64,000 bases of DNA from Flavobacterium aquidurense (GCF_001404985.1 NZ_JRLF01000014.1:1-64000); one strand, 5' to 3'. Positions 18,363 through 27,712 are shown, counted from the stretch's first letter. Notes: generated by a model not told the origin, from the letters alone. Translations and numbers: made by a program.

Positions 18363-19148
18363 TTATTTCTTATTGTCTGCAATTTCATTTAAAATCATTT
18401 GTACCTCTTCCTTTACTACTGATAAATCTTCCTTAAAGGCTAAATTATCCTGAAGTCTATCTACGGTTGCACTCCCCATTACCCTACCCATTTCTACATC
18501 ACTGTGCCAATGCGCATTACAAACAATACGACTTTCACCAAAATCATAACCACGCTTTAAAGTCATCTTCTTATTATATGGGAAAATCTCACTGAAGATC
18601 AATGCCCACGCCCATCCAACAGCTGCATGTCCAGAAGGAAAAGAACCAACGTTACGCAATGTTTTTTCTTGTTCAGGAGTACAAGTTTTTGTATTTGTGA
18701 CTACAAATGGACGCTCACGATTATAATAATTCTTAGCGGCATAAGTAGATAATCCCGCATCTGTCATTACCCTACGCATCAACAAATAAAGCTTGGGTGT
18801 TTTTACTTCACTAATCTCAACTCCCAAAGTAGATTCAAAAGACCTTACTGCAGCAGGAAATGATAAATTCGCATCAATAGCCGCCTGCATAATCCGAATC
18901 TTATCATTAGAATCTATAGCTTTATTAGCATATTCTAAATCAAATTTAAATGCCTTTGACAGATGTTCTGGCGGAGGCTGCAAAAACTTCAAACTGTCAG
19001 GCATCTCATTTTCGTTTAGATATCCATGCAATAAATCAGGCATTATTTCTTTTAGCTGTTCAACGTTTGCAAATGTACGCAAAGCACTTTCCGACTTAAA
19101 ACCTTTATTTACAAGTCTGTTGATAATATAAAATATTTTCAATCTCAT
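18363..19148 (-). CDS. PAP2-family (class A-like) acid phosphatase
   Basis: 261 residues from the ATG at 19148 (a TTG six codons upstream is less likely). The three vanadate-haloperoxidase/PAP2 phosphatase motifs are complete: KNYYNRERPF (K-x6-RP type, near residue 135), GSFPSGHAAVGWAWA (PSGH) and SRIVCNAHWHSDVEMGR (SR-x5-H-x3-D). DSLKFLQPPPEH is the N-terminal signature of class A non-specific acid phosphatases such as PhoC. These enzymes hydrolyse phosphomonoesters in the periplasm. No convincing signal peptide precedes the domain; the first 20 residues are only weakly hydrophobic and Lys-rich. It stands alone between convergent and tandem neighbours. Confidence 0.85.
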   Translation of the reverse strand: MRLKIFYIINRLVNKGFKSESALRTFANVEQLKEIMPDLLHGYLNENEMPDSLKFLQPPPEHLSKAFKFDLEYANKAIDSNDKIRIMQAAIDANLSFPAAVRSFESTLGVEISEVKTPKLYLLMRRVMTDAGLSTYAAKNYYNRERPFVVTNTKTCTPEQEKTLRNVGSFPSGHAAVGWAWALIFSEIFPYNKKMTLKRGYDFGESRIVCNAHWHSDVEMGRVMGSATVDRLQDNLAFKEDLSVVKEEVQMILNEIADNKK

Positions 19149-19353
19149 AAAAAATTTAGTTAGCAAAAATTAACTTAAAAATAAAAGCAACACAAAGAAA
19201 TCAATAACTGCATTGCAAAACATAAAAACATCTTATATTCTGGTTTCAAATTATAAATTGAAACACATACACAAAATCATAAATTCCAGTATTTTCTCAA
19301 ACAGATTACGCAAGTTTCTTTTTACTAAATCAAAAAAAATAGCACACAAAAAA

Positions 19354-19377
19354 AAGTCCCAATTTTCATTGGGACTT
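19354..19377 (-). terminator. Terminator of the rimP-nusA-infB operon
   Basis: AAGTCCCAAT-TTTC-ATTGGGACTT is a perfect 10-bp stem flanked by an A tract (T run on the minus transcript). It lies 20 nt after the infB stop codon. Confidence 0.92.
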
Positions 19378-19396
19378 AAAATATAATTATTGAATC

Positions 19397-22282
19397 TTAT
19401 TTCAATTTCTTTTTAATTGCAACTTCATGGTAAGCTTCAATAACATCTCTTTCTTCAATGTCATTGTAACCTTTAATTTGAATACCACAATCATAACCTT
19501 TAGAAACTTCTTTTACATCATCTTTGAAACGTTTCAATGCAACAAGTTCACCCGTATGCACTACTACTCCTTCTCTAATAACTCTAATTTTAGAAGTTCT
19601 CATGATTTTACCATCCATAACCATACATCCTGCAATAGAACCTACTTTAGAAATTTTGAAAATCTCACGAATTTCAGCAGTTCCTAAAATTTCCTCTTTC
19701 ATCTCAGGAGCTAACATTCCTTCCATCGCATCTTTCAAGTCATCGATAGCTGCATAGATAATAGAGTAGTAACGGATATCGATTTCTTCTTTATCGGCAA
19801 GTTGTCTCGCATTTCCAGCAGGACGAACGTTAAATCCAATAATGATCGCATCAGATGCAGAAGCCAACATAACGTCAGTTTCAGTAATTGCACCAACACC
19901 TTTATGGATAATATTAATTTGAACTTCTTCTGTAGAAAGTTTAGAGAATGAATCTGATAAAGCTTCAACAGATCCATCAACGTCTCCTTTAAGAATCACG
20001 TTCAATTCTTTAAACTGACCAAGTGCAATACGACGACCAATTTCATCAAGTGTAATATGACGTTGTGTACGTACAGATTGTTCACGCATTAATTGAGAAC
20101 GTTTAGATGCAATTTGTTTTGCTTCTTTTTCATCTTCAAAAACGTTAAACTTATCACCTGCAGTTGCAGCACCATCTAAACCTAAAACTGATACCGGAGT
20201 CGAAGGACCGGCTTCTTTAACAATATGCCCTCTTTCATCATGCATGGCTTTAATTTTACCATGATGTTTACCGGCTAACATATAATCTCCAACTTTTAAA
20301 GTTCCGTGTTGAACTAAAATTGTTGACACGTATCCTTTTCCTTTATCCAAGAACGCTTCTACAACTGTTCCTTGTGCAGCTTTGTTTGGATTAGATTTTA
20401 AATCTAAAATTTCAGCTTCTAATAAAACTTTTTCTAGTAATTCTTTTACTCCTGTTCCAACTTTTGCAGAAATATCATGTGACTGAATTTTTCCACCCCA
20501 ATCTTCAACAAGTAAATTCATTCCAGCCAAACGCTCTTTGATTTTCTCAACATTAGCATTTGGTTTATCAATTTTATTGATTGCAAATATAATTGGCACT
20601 CCCGCCGCTTGAGCGTGAGAAATTGCTTCTTTTGTTTGTGGCATGATATCATCATCCGCAGCAACAACAATAATTGCGATATCGGTAACCTGAGCTCCAC
20701 GCGCACGCATCGCGGTAAACGCCTCGTGACCGGGTGTATCCAAGAATGCAATCTTCTGACCATTGTCTAAAGTTACTCCGTATGCTCCAATATGTTGTGT
20801 AATACCTCCAGACTCACCAGCGATAACATTCTCTTTACGAATATAATCCAGTAAAGATGTTTTACCGTGATCGACGTGACCCATTACAGTAACAATCGGC
20901 GCTCTAACAACTAAATCTTCTTCTTTATCCTCGATTACCTCAATAGCATCTTCGATATCAACTGTTATAAACTCAACTTCATAACCAAATTCATCGGCTA
21001 CAATAGTTAATGTTTCAGCATCTAAACGTTGGTTCATGGTTACCATGATCCCAAGAGACATACAAGTTCCAATTACTTTAGTAATCGGCACATCCATCAT
21101 GATAGCAATTTCACCTACAGTAACAAACTCAGTAACTTTAATAGTTTTACTTCCTTCATCAAGTGCTCTTTGCTCCTCATCAGATTTCTGACGGTGCGTA
21201 TCTCTTTTATCTCTTCTGTATTTAGCAGCTTTTGATTTTCCACCTTTCCCCTGAAGTTTTTCAAGAGTTTCTCTAATTTGGTTTTTTACTTCCTCTTCAG
21301 TAGGCTCAACTTTTGCAACAATTGCAGGACGATTTCCTTTTACAAAACCTGGTCTTGCACTTCTGTTAGCATTAAAACCTCCACCACCAGTATTTGGTGT
21401 AATTTTATTAGGATTTGGAGTTCCCGGTGCATTTCCTGTAGCAGGTTTTGGTGCACCCGGTGCGCCAGGCTTAGGAGCAATTCTTTTACGCTTATTTTTA
21501 TTAGCGTTATTTCCGGCTCCCGGAGCTCCTGGTTTATTAGGAGTAATTTTTGGATCTTCCTTCTTTTTCTTAGGCTTATTAAATTGAGATAAATCAATCG
21601 TTTGCCCAGTAAGGGTAGTTCCTGATAATTTTTGATATTGTGTAGTAATAGTTTCCTCTGCAGTTGTTGGATCAGTTGAAACAACTGGTTCCTGAGCAAC
21701 TTTAGGAGACTCCACTTTTACTTCTTTCACTTCTTTTTTCTCAGTAATAATAGGTTTTTCTACCTTTTTCTCTTCAGAAACTACAGGAACCACTGGCTCA
21801 GGCTGTACAATTTCTTTTTGAACAGGTTTTTCTGGTTGAGTTGGAGCAACAACTACTTTCGGTTCTTCAACTTTAGCAGGCTCCTCAACAGGAGTAGGAA
21901 CAACTGCAGGTTTCTTAGGATTTAAATCAATTTTACCAACCTGAACAGGTCCGGTTACAACAGCTCTCGCTTTTATAACCTCTTGTTGTTTTTGGCGTTC
22001 CTCGTCTTGTCTGCGTTTGTCTTCAATTTCTTTTTCACGCTCTACACGTAAAGCTTCTTTTTCTTTTCTTTTCTCTTCCCCCACTTCCTTAGAAGCTTCT
22101 TTATTCCCCTTATCGCCCGCAAATTGGCTTTGTAGGATATTAAATTCGCTATCAGAAATTTTCGCATTTGGATTTGCATCAATAGCAATTCCCTTATCTT
22201 TTAGATAATCAACAGCTCTTTCTAACGAAATATTTAATTCCCTTAAAACCTTGTTTATTCTTATTACTCTCTCTTCAGACAT
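19397..22282 (-). CDS. infB: Translation initiation factor IF-2
   Basis: A GTPase of 961 residues that delivers fMet-tRNA to the 30S subunit. The N-terminal IF2_N helix-turn segment (RINKVLRELNISLERAVDYL) is followed by a long Pro/Glu/Lys/Asn-rich low-complexity arm (about residues 70-370). The G domain starts near 465: GHVDHGKTS (G1), GGITQHIGAY (G2), DTPGHEAFTAMR (G3), NKIDK (G4) and SAK (G5). Domains II to IV follow. It lies 48 bp after nusA, in the conserved rimP-nusA-infB order, and ends in a strong terminator. Confidence 0.98.
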   Translation of the reverse strand: MSEERVIRINKVLRELNISLERAVDYLKDKGIAIDANPNAKISDSEFNILQSQFAGDKGNKEASKEVGEEKRKEKEALRVEREKEIEDKRRQDEERQKQQEVIKARAVVTGPVQVGKIDLNPKKPAVVPTPVEEPAKVEEPKVVVAPTQPEKPVQKEIVQPEPVVPVVSEEKKVEKPIITEKKEVKEVKVESPKVAQEPVVSTDPTTAEETITTQYQKLSGTTLTGQTIDLSQFNKPKKKKEDPKITPNKPGAPGAGNNANKNKRKRIAPKPGAPGAPKPATGNAPGTPNPNKITPNTGGGGFNANRSARPGFVKGNRPAIVAKVEPTEEEVKNQIRETLEKLQGKGGKSKAAKYRRDKRDTHRQKSDEEQRALDEGSKTIKVTEFVTVGEIAIMMDVPITKVIGTCMSLGIMVTMNQRLDAETLTIVADEFGYEVEFITVDIEDAIEVIEDKEEDLVVRAPIVTVMGHVDHGKTSLLDYIRKENVIAGESGGITQHIGAYGVTLDNGQKIAFLDTPGHEAFTAMRARGAQVTDIAIIVVAADDDIMPQTKEAISHAQAAGVPIIFAINKIDKPNANVEKIKERLAGMNLLVEDWGGKIQSHDISAKVGTGVKELLEKVLLEAEILDLKSNPNKAAQGTVVEAFLDKGKGYVSTILVQHGTLKVGDYMLAGKHHGKIKAMHDERGHIVKEAGPSTPVSVLGLDGAATAGDKFNVFEDEKEAKQIASKRSQLMREQSVRTQRHITLDEIGRRIALGQFKELNVILKGDVDGSVEALSDSFSKLSTEEVQINIIHKGVGAITETDVMLASASDAIIIGFNVRPAGNARQLADKEEIDIRYYSIIYAAIDDLKDAMEGMLAPEMKEEILGTAEIREIFKISKVGSIAGCMVMDGKIMRTSKIRVIREGVVVHTGELVALKRFKDDVKEVSKGYDCGIQIKGYNDIEERDVIEAYHEVAIKKKLK

Positions 22283-22330
22283 ATAACCTTTTTATTATTA
22301 CCTTTTTCGTTGTGTTGTTAGAGCAGATAA

Positions 22331-23578
22331 CTAGCTATCAAACTCTTCTTTTAGTATTTTCATAACATCAAGAATAGTTTCCTCTTCTAAATCTGTTCTT
22401 CTTACTAAATCTTCTACTTCTTGTTTTAAGATACTTCTAGCTGTATCCAAACCAATTTTTGCAAATTCTTCGATAACCCAGCCTTCAATTTCATCTGAAA
22501 ACTCAGTTAATTCAACGTCATCATCTTCGCCACTAGCAACATCACCTTCTCTGATAACATCCAGCTCGTAACCTGTAAGCTGACCCGCTAATTTTATATT
22601 ATGACCACCTCTACCAATTGCTTTAGAAACTTCTTCTAATTTCAAGAATACTTCAGCTCTTTTGTTTTCTTCATCAATTTTGATTGAAGAAACTTTTGCA
22701 GGGCTTAATGCTCTTGTAATAAACAACTGAATATTACTTGTATAGTTTATTACGTCGATATTTTCGTTTCCTAATTCACGAACAATTCCGTGAATACGAG
22801 ATCCTTTCATACCAACACAAGCTCCAACAGGATCAATTCTGTCATCATAAGAATCTACCGCTACTTTTGCTTTTTCACCAGGAATACGCACTACATTTTT
22901 CACTGTAATCAAACCGTCAAAAACTTCCGGAATTTCTTGTTCAAATAATTTCTCTAAAAACTTCTCAGAAGTTCTTGACATGATAATTTGAGGCTTATTT
23001 CCTTTTAATTCAACGCTTTCAATGATTCCGCGAACGTTATCCCCTTTACGGAAAAAGTCAGATGGAATTTGTTTTTCTTTTGGAAGAACAATTTCATTTC
23101 CTTCATCATCGACCAAAATTACAACTCTTGGGCGAACATGGTGCACTTCGGCAGTATAAATATCACCAATAATATCTTTAAATTGTTTATAAAGATTTGT
23201 ATTATCGTGTTCGTGAATTTTAGATATTAAGTTTTGACGCAATGCCAAAATAGCTCTTCTTCCTAAATCAATCAATTTAACTTCTTCAGAAACTTCTTCA
23301 CCAATTTCAAAATCCGCTTCGATCATTCTAGCTTCTGTTAACGTAATTTCTTCGTTCTCAAAATCAAGATCTTCATCAGCAACAATTACTCTTCTTCTCC
23401 ATATCTCCATATCTCCCTTATCAGGATTAATAATAATATCGAAGTTATCATCAGAACCGTATTTTTTCTTTAATGCATTTCTAAACACGTCCTCTAAAAT
23501 TGCCATAAGCGTTACACGATCAATAAGTTTATTATCTTTAAACTCTGAGAATGAATCGATTAATGCTAAATTTTCCAT
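22331..23578 (-). CDS. nusA: Transcription termination/antitermination factor NusA
   Basis: 415 residues, the short form common in Bacteroidota without the C-terminal acidic repeats of E. coli. It has an N-terminal RNA-polymerase-binding domain (ALIDSFSEFKDNKLID), an S1 domain (about 135-200, GDNVRGIIESVELKG) and two KH domains (GACVGMKGSRI and AIGRGGHNIKLA). It binds elongating polymerase and nascent RNA and controls pausing and termination. It lies 13 bp after rimP in the same operon. The terminator-like hairpin in the operon leader could make this factor autoregulatory. Confidence 0.97.
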   Translation of the reverse strand: MENLALIDSFSEFKDNKLIDRVTLMAILEDVFRNALKKKYGSDDNFDIIINPDKGDMEIWRRRVIVADEDLDFENEEITLTEARMIEADFEIGEEVSEEVKLIDLGRRAILALRQNLISKIHEHDNTNLYKQFKDIIGDIYTAEVHHVRPRVVILVDDEGNEIVLPKEKQIPSDFFRKGDNVRGIIESVELKGNKPQIIMSRTSEKFLEKLFEQEIPEVFDGLITVKNVVRIPGEKAKVAVDSYDDRIDPVGACVGMKGSRIHGIVRELGNENIDVINYTSNIQLFITRALSPAKVSSIKIDEENKRAEVFLKLEEVSKAIGRGGHNIKLAGQLTGYELDVIREGDVASGEDDDVELTEFSDEIEGWVIEEFAKIGLDTARSILKQEVEDLVRRTDLEEETILDVMKILKEEFDS

Positions 23579-23591
23579 GCGAATTCTTTAA

Positions 23592-24056
23592 TTAAAATGT
23601 TACTGTAACAATTGCCTCTTTAATTTCTGTATAAGGTATTTGTTGCTCTTTTTGAACTGTTTCTTTTCCTTTTCCTACTTTTTTCGGTTCTCTTGCTTCC
23701 CAAGACAAAATTATAAAAACATCGTTAGCTTCCACTAATTCTGCTTCAATTTTTTCAGTATTTGTAGTAACAATCAATGTTCTACCAATATTTTTCTTGT
23801 ACTGCCTTGTCATTTTCAATGGTGATCCTACTCCAACCGATGCGACTTCAAGCGAAAAATCCTGTTCTTCACGATCCAGATTATTCTCGATTGCACGACT
23901 TACATCAATACAATCCTGCAGCGCCACTCCATTATCTCCATCTAAACCTACACTAATTTTGAAAGAGTCTGAAATAGCCAGATCAATCAAAAAGATTGAT
24001 GGCTTATCTAAAAGAGCCTCCGTAATTAATCCGTTTACTTTTTCTTTAAATGTCAT
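23592..24056 (-). CDS. rimP: Ribosome maturation factor RimP
   Basis: A factor for maturation of the 30S subunit. I start it at the ATG at 24056 (MTFKEKVNGLITEALLD), giving 154 residues, the usual length. An in-frame ATG at 24092 would add MRGLSVPSFYKI, but this segment is encoded by the leader hairpin and does not look like protein. The core motif DGDNGVALQDCIDVSRAIE and the following EVASVGVGSPLKMTRQY are characteristic. It is the first gene of rimP-nusA-infB. Confidence 0.95.
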   Translation of the reverse strand: MTFKEKVNGLITEALLDKPSIFLIDLAISDSFKISVGLDGDNGVALQDCIDVSRAIENNLDREEQDFSLEVASVGVGSPLKMTRQYKKNIGRTLIVTTNTEKIEAELVEANDVFIILSWEAREPKKVGKGKETVQKEQQIPYTEIKEAIVTVTF

Positions 24057-24060
24057 AATT

Positions 24061-24090
24061 TTATAAAAAGAGGGGACACTTAGTCCCCTC
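24061..24090 (-). terminator. Terminator-like hairpin in the rimP-nusA-infB leader (candidate attenuator)
   Basis: GAGGGGAC (24070-24077), loop ACTTA, GTCCCCTC (24083-24090): an 8-bp GC-rich perfect stem. On the minus transcript it is followed by TTTTTATAA and then the rimP ATG 13 nt later. No minus-strand gene lies upstream to be terminated, so it sits inside the operon leader. It could act as an intrinsic attenuator or mask the rimP ribosome-binding region. Confidence 0.7.
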
Positions 24091-24118
24091 ATTATTTAGA
24101 TTTTAATAAATAACGGTG

Positions 24119-24148
24119 CAAATATAGTGTTTTTTTTATAAATCAAAA
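24119..24148 (-). promoter_or_regulatory. Promoter of the rimP-nusA-infB operon
   Basis: TATATTTG (24126-24119) matches TAnnTTTG, and TTTTG (24148-24144) is 17 bp upstream. Transcription would start near 24113, about 23 nt before the leader hairpin. Confidence 0.75.
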
Positions 24149-24231
24149 TAAATACATTGCTCTAAAAATATTTCTTATCTTTATGAGAGCATAAAAACAA
24201 CAGAATTTCACATTATTTAACCCAAAAAATT

Positions 24232-25056
24232 ATGAAACTAATTCTAGTACCTACTGACTTCTCTGAACATGCAGAAGACGCCCTTAAAGTCGCTGCTCAA
24301 ATTGCTAAAAAAAACGGATCCGAAATCATCGTTTTACACATGCTTGAACTGCCAAGCCAAATGAACGACGCAGTACTGGGAGGCGCAAGCATTCCTGAAA
24401 CAATGCTTTTCATGAAAAAAGCCAATGAAATGCTTGACGAAGTTTCATCAAGACCGTATTTAGACGGAATTCCCGTGACGGAAATTGTAAAAATGGACAA
24501 GCCAATTCACGGTATTTCACAAGTAAGCAAAGATTACAATGTTGATTTAATTGTAATGGGATCTCACGGTTCTTCAGGAATTGAAGAGCTATTAATAGGA
24601 TCGAATACCGAAAAAGTGGTTCGCAATTCCGAAATTCCTGTTTTAGTAATTAAAAAAGACGCAACAAATTTTGATGCATCAAATATCGTTTTCGCATCTG
24701 ATTTTTCAGATGAAGCAAAAAAACCTTTTCAAAAACTTTTAAATTTCACCAAATTCTTCGAATCAAAAATACACTTGGTAACAATTTGCACACCAAACAG
24801 CTTTAAACCAACTCATGTAGTAGAAAAAGCCATGAATGAGTTTGCGTCCGAATTCAATCTTACCAACTACAAAACCCACATTTATAACGATACCAATATA
24901 GAAAAAGGAATTATCAACTTTTCAAACAGCATCAATGCAGATATTATTGGAATGTGTACACACGGAAGAACCGGTTTTGCTCACTTTTTTAACGGAAGCA
25001 TAAGCGAAGGATTAGTAAATCACGCCGTAAAGCCAGTCATAACTTTTAAAATCTAA
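24232..25056 (+). CDS. Tandem universal stress protein (UspA family)
   Basis: 274 residues made of two Usp domains. Domain 1 (1-140) starts KLILVPTDFSEHAEDALKVA and ends with the ATP-binding signature GSHGSSGIEELLIGSNTEKV. Domain 2 (about 145-274) starts IVFASDFSDEA and retains a looser loop, CTHGRTGFAHFFNGS. The protein is cytoplasmic and probably binds nucleotide through the G-x2-G-x9-GS/T loop. The specific role is unknown. It is monocistronic and followed by a terminator. Confidence 0.93.
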   Translation: MKLILVPTDFSEHAEDALKVAAQIAKKNGSEIIVLHMLELPSQMNDAVLGGASIPETMLFMKKANEMLDEVSSRPYLDGIPVTEIVKMDKPIHGISQVSKDYNVDLIVMGSHGSSGIEELLIGSNTEKVVRNSEIPVLVIKKDATNFDASNIVFASDFSDEAKKPFQKLLNFTKFFESKIHLVTICTPNSFKPTHVVEKAMNEFASEFNLTNYKTHIYNDTNIEKGIINFSNSINADIIGMCTHGRTGFAHFFNGSISEGLVNHAVKPVITFKI

Positions 25057-25077
25057 AACCTCACATATCTCACTCAG

Positions 25078-25103
25078 AAGCCTCTTAATCGAGAGGCTTT
25101 TTT
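25078..25103 (+). terminator. Rho-independent terminator after the usp gene
   Basis: AAGCCTCT-TAATCG-AGAGGCTT followed by T6. The stem and the trailing TTTTTATG are nearly the same as the two hairpins beside the tRNA-Gln genes. Confidence 0.9.
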
Positions 25104-25240
25104 ATGCCCAACTAGTCTTATTCTCTACAAAACAACTTTTTTTTATGAGCTTTTCAACAAAGCTACTTTGAACTTCACAACAAAGTCAACAGCATTCTTA
25201 ATCCAGATCTTTGTCAAATAAAAATCATAAATAATACAAC

Positions 25241-26656
25241 ATGAAAACAATAGACAAGATTTACATTAACGGAGAGTTTATTACTCCTGAAGGGACTGAA
25301 TATTTTGATTTAATAAACCCTACAACAAACGAACAACTGGGAAAAGTACTTTTAGGAAATCAAAAAGACACACAAAAAGCTATAGCAGCAGCAAAAGAAG
25401 CTTTTAAAACTTTTTCTAAAACCACAATAACAAAAAGAATTCAATACTTACAAAACATTCAGACTTCTATCGAAAAAAGAAAAGAAGAATTCATTAACGT
25501 AATGATTGAAGAGTACGGAGGAACAAAACAATTTGCAACAATTAGCTATGCTTACATGCTAAAAGGTTTTGAGTCCGTAATCAACTTATTAGATACCTAT
25601 GATTTTACCAAAACAATGGGAAAGTCCGAAGTTCAGATGACCCCAATTGGCGTGGTTGGAATAATTATTCCGTGGAATTCCAGCAATGTTTTTATTTGCA
25701 GCAAATTATCCACCGCAATCGCAGCAGGATGTACATCTGTAATAAAACCAAGTGAAATGAGCGCACAGCAAACGCAATTAATCACAGAATGCCTTCATGA
25801 AGCAGGATTACCAAAAGGCGTTTTTAATATCGTTAACGGATTGGGCGAAATAGTTGGCGCAGAAATAAGCCGCAATCCTGATATTGCCAAAATCTCGTTT
25901 ACAGGTTCCACCAATGTTGGAAAAATTATCGCAAAAGAAGCTGTCAACACCATGAAAAGAGTCACATTGGAACTTGGTGGGAAATCACCTAATATCATTC
26001 TGGACGATGCTAATTTTTCAGAAGCAATTCCGCTTGCTGTCATCGCCGCTTATATGAATAGCGGACAAGCGTGTATTGCCGGAACCAGATTATTAGTTCC
26101 CGAAAACCGACTTGAAGATGTCAAAAAAATAATAAAAGAAGTCCTCTCTAACACTATTGTTGGAGACCCAAAAAACGAAACAACAGCAGTTGGACCAATG
26201 GTTAGCGCAAAACAATACGAACGTGTTCAAAATTACATTCAGATAGGTATTGATGAAGGTGCCGAAGTTTTAATTGGTGGATTAGGAAAACCTGAAGGAT
26301 TAGAAAAAGGAAATTTTGTAAAACCAACTGTTTTTGTAAATGTAAACAATCAAATGCGAATTGCAAGAGAAGAAATCTTCGGGCCTGTTTTGTCTATTAT
26401 AACATACAAAACCGAAGAAGAAGCAATAGAAATCGCAAATGATACCACATATGGATTACAAGCTTATGTAAGTTCATCAGATGAAAAAAGAGCTCACAAA
26501 GTTGCTTCACAAATAAATGCCGGACGCGTGCAAATAAACGGAATAGGCCATGATCCCATGGCGCCTTTTGGAGGATTTAAACAATCAGGAATAGGCAGGG
26601 AATTTGGAATAATTGGTCTTGAAGCATATCTTGAACCAAAAGCGTTAATTCGATAA
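25241..26656 (+). CDS. Aldehyde dehydrogenase (NAD(P)+-dependent)
   Basis: 471 residues of the ALDH superfamily. The cofactor site SFTGSTNVGK lies near residue 225, the general-base Glu is in LELGGKSPNI near 243 and the catalytic Cys is in SGQACIAGTRLLVP near 277. The motif EEIFGPVLS and the C-terminal PFGGFKQSGIGREFG are intact. The substrate cannot be told. An AraC regulator follows 61 bp downstream beyond a terminator-like hairpin, so it may regulate this gene. Confidence 0.94.
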   Translation: MKTIDKIYINGEFITPEGTEYFDLINPTTNEQLGKVLLGNQKDTQKAIAAAKEAFKTFSKTTITKRIQYLQNIQTSIEKRKEEFINVMIEEYGGTKQFATISYAYMLKGFESVINLLDTYDFTKTMGKSEVQMTPIGVVGIIIPWNSSNVFICSKLSTAIAAGCTSVIKPSEMSAQQTQLITECLHEAGLPKGVFNIVNGLGEIVGAEISRNPDIAKISFTGSTNVGKIIAKEAVNTMKRVTLELGGKSPNIILDDANFSEAIPLAVIAAYMNSGQACIAGTRLLVPENRLEDVKKIIKEVLSNTIVGDPKNETTAVGPMVSAKQYERVQNYIQIGIDEGAEVLIGGLGKPEGLEKGNFVKPTVFVNVNNQMRIAREEIFGPVLSIITYKTEEEAIEIANDTTYGLQAYVSSSDEKRAHKVASQINAGRVQINGIGHDPMAPFGGFKQSGIGREFGIIGLEAYLEPKALIR

Positions 26657-26663
26657 ATAAACC

Positions 26664-26703
26664 GGATCCGGAAGTCTTCACGAGCAAGATTTCCGGATCT
26701 TTT
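26664..26703 (+). terminator. Terminator after the aldehyde dehydrogenase gene
   Basis: GATCCGGAA (26665-26673) pairs with TTCCGGATC (26691-26699), with inner AGTCTT/AAGAT pairing possible, followed by TTTT. Confidence 0.75.
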
Positions 26704-26717
26704 AGTAACTTTACGTT

Positions 26718-27524
26718 ATGACAGCAAAACTAATCACAAAACCCAAAATACTCTACTCCTGCTACTACACACGAAGTCGTGAAGGAGAAAACTTTATACC
26801 GGAACATGTATTTAGTTACCAGATTTCAGGAGAAATGATCGCTTCTGACAGTAAGAATACCTACATATCAAAAGAAGGTGATTTTCGCTTTAGCAAAAGA
26901 AACCATTTAGCAAAATTTATTAAAATCCCACCCGAAGGAGGTGAATTCAAAACAATCTCTCTTTTCTTAGATCAGGAAATCTTACGCGAAATAAGCAAAG
27001 ACTACGACTTTAAAATTAATAAGAAACCAGATTCCAAAGCCATGATTTCATTAACACCAAATCCTCTTTATAAAGCTTTTATGGAATCACTAATATCTTA
27101 TCTCGAAGTAGAACAAGAAAACAACGAAGGTTTATTCAATTTGAAAATAAAAGAAGCAGTACATCTTCTACTTAAAGTAAATCCAGAATTAAAAGATATC
27201 TTATTTGATTTTAATGAGCCCGGCAAAATCGATCTGGAAGCATTCATGAATAAAAATTTTCATTTTAACGTTCATCTAACGCGCTTTGCTTATCTCACCG
27301 GCAGAAGCTTAGCCACTTTTAAAAGAGATTTTCAAAAAGTTTTTCAGGAAACACCCGGAAAATGGCTGCTTAATAAAAGATTGCTAGAAGCTTATTATTT
27401 AATTAAACAGGGAAAATCCCCATCTGAAGTTTATATTGGAGTTGGCTTTGAAGATTTATCGCATTTTTCATTTTCATTTAAAAAGAAGTTCGGAGTTGTC
27501 CCATCTTCATTATTCACAAAATAA
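26718..27524 (+). CDS. AraC family transcriptional regulator
   Basis: 268 residues. The N-terminal ~160 residues form a sensor-like domain of the AraC N-terminal type (SYQISGEMIASD). The C-terminal pair of helix-turn-helix motifs covers about residues 170-268 (LTRFAYLTGRSLATFKRDFQ and GVGFEDLSHFSFSFKKKFGV). The second HTH matches the usual GF.D.S.FS..FKK.FG pattern, ending PSSLF. It lies downstream of the aldehyde dehydrogenase on the same strand, the usual arrangement for a local activator, but no target is proven. Confidence 0.9.
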   Translation: MTAKLITKPKILYSCYYTRSREGENFIPEHVFSYQISGEMIASDSKNTYISKEGDFRFSKRNHLAKFIKIPPEGGEFKTISLFLDQEILREISKDYDFKINKKPDSKAMISLTPNPLYKAFMESLISYLEVEQENNEGLFNLKIKEAVHLLLKVNPELKDILFDFNEPGKIDLEAFMNKNFHFNVHLTRFAYLTGRSLATFKRDFQKVFQETPGKWLLNKRLLEAYYLIKQGKSPSEVYIGVGFEDLSHFSFSFKKKFGVVPSSLFTK

Positions 27525-27588
27525 GCCATTCAAAACCAAACAGATACACCTTATACAATTATAAAACAGTAATAAAATTTATTGCATA

Positions 27589-27617
27589 AAAAAAGCCTCT
27601 CAATCGAGAGGCTTTTT
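27589..27617 (-). terminator. Terminator of the downstream tRNA-Gln copy
   Basis: AAAAGCCTCTC-AATC-GAGAGGCTTTT stem-loop directly after the 3' end of the tRNA on the minus strand. It may also serve the AraC gene from the other side. Confidence 0.85.
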
Positions 27618-27620
27618 ATG

Positions 27621-27691
27621 TTGGTCTACAAGGACTCGAACCTTGAAAGACTGCACCAAAAACAGTTGTGTTACCATTACACCATAGACCA
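27621..27691 (-). tRNA. tRNA-Gln (anticodon TTG), copy 1
   Basis: A 71-nt cloverleaf on the minus strand. The acceptor is TGGTCTA/TAGACCA with discriminator A. The D arm is GTGT/ACAC, and the anticodon arm ACTGT-TTTTGGT-GCAGT gives anticodon TTG at positions 34-36 (reads CAA). The T arm is CAAGG-TTCGAGT-CCTTG. The U1-A72 pair is typical of tRNA-Gln. CCA is not encoded. It has its own promoter (-7 TAAATTTG at 27720-27713). Confidence 0.95.
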
Positions 27692-27712
27692 ATAAGAATG
27701 CTTACGCGAATG

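Noticed and set aside
21278..21699. Overlapping open frames on both strands within infB
   Set aside because: They are shadows of the low-complexity arm of IF-2; composition is Arg/Ser/Thr or Leu/Lys-biased without motifs.
24057..24092. Upstream ATG for RimP
   Set aside because: The added codons are the hairpin sequence; RimP proteins normally begin at the MTFKEKV-type start.
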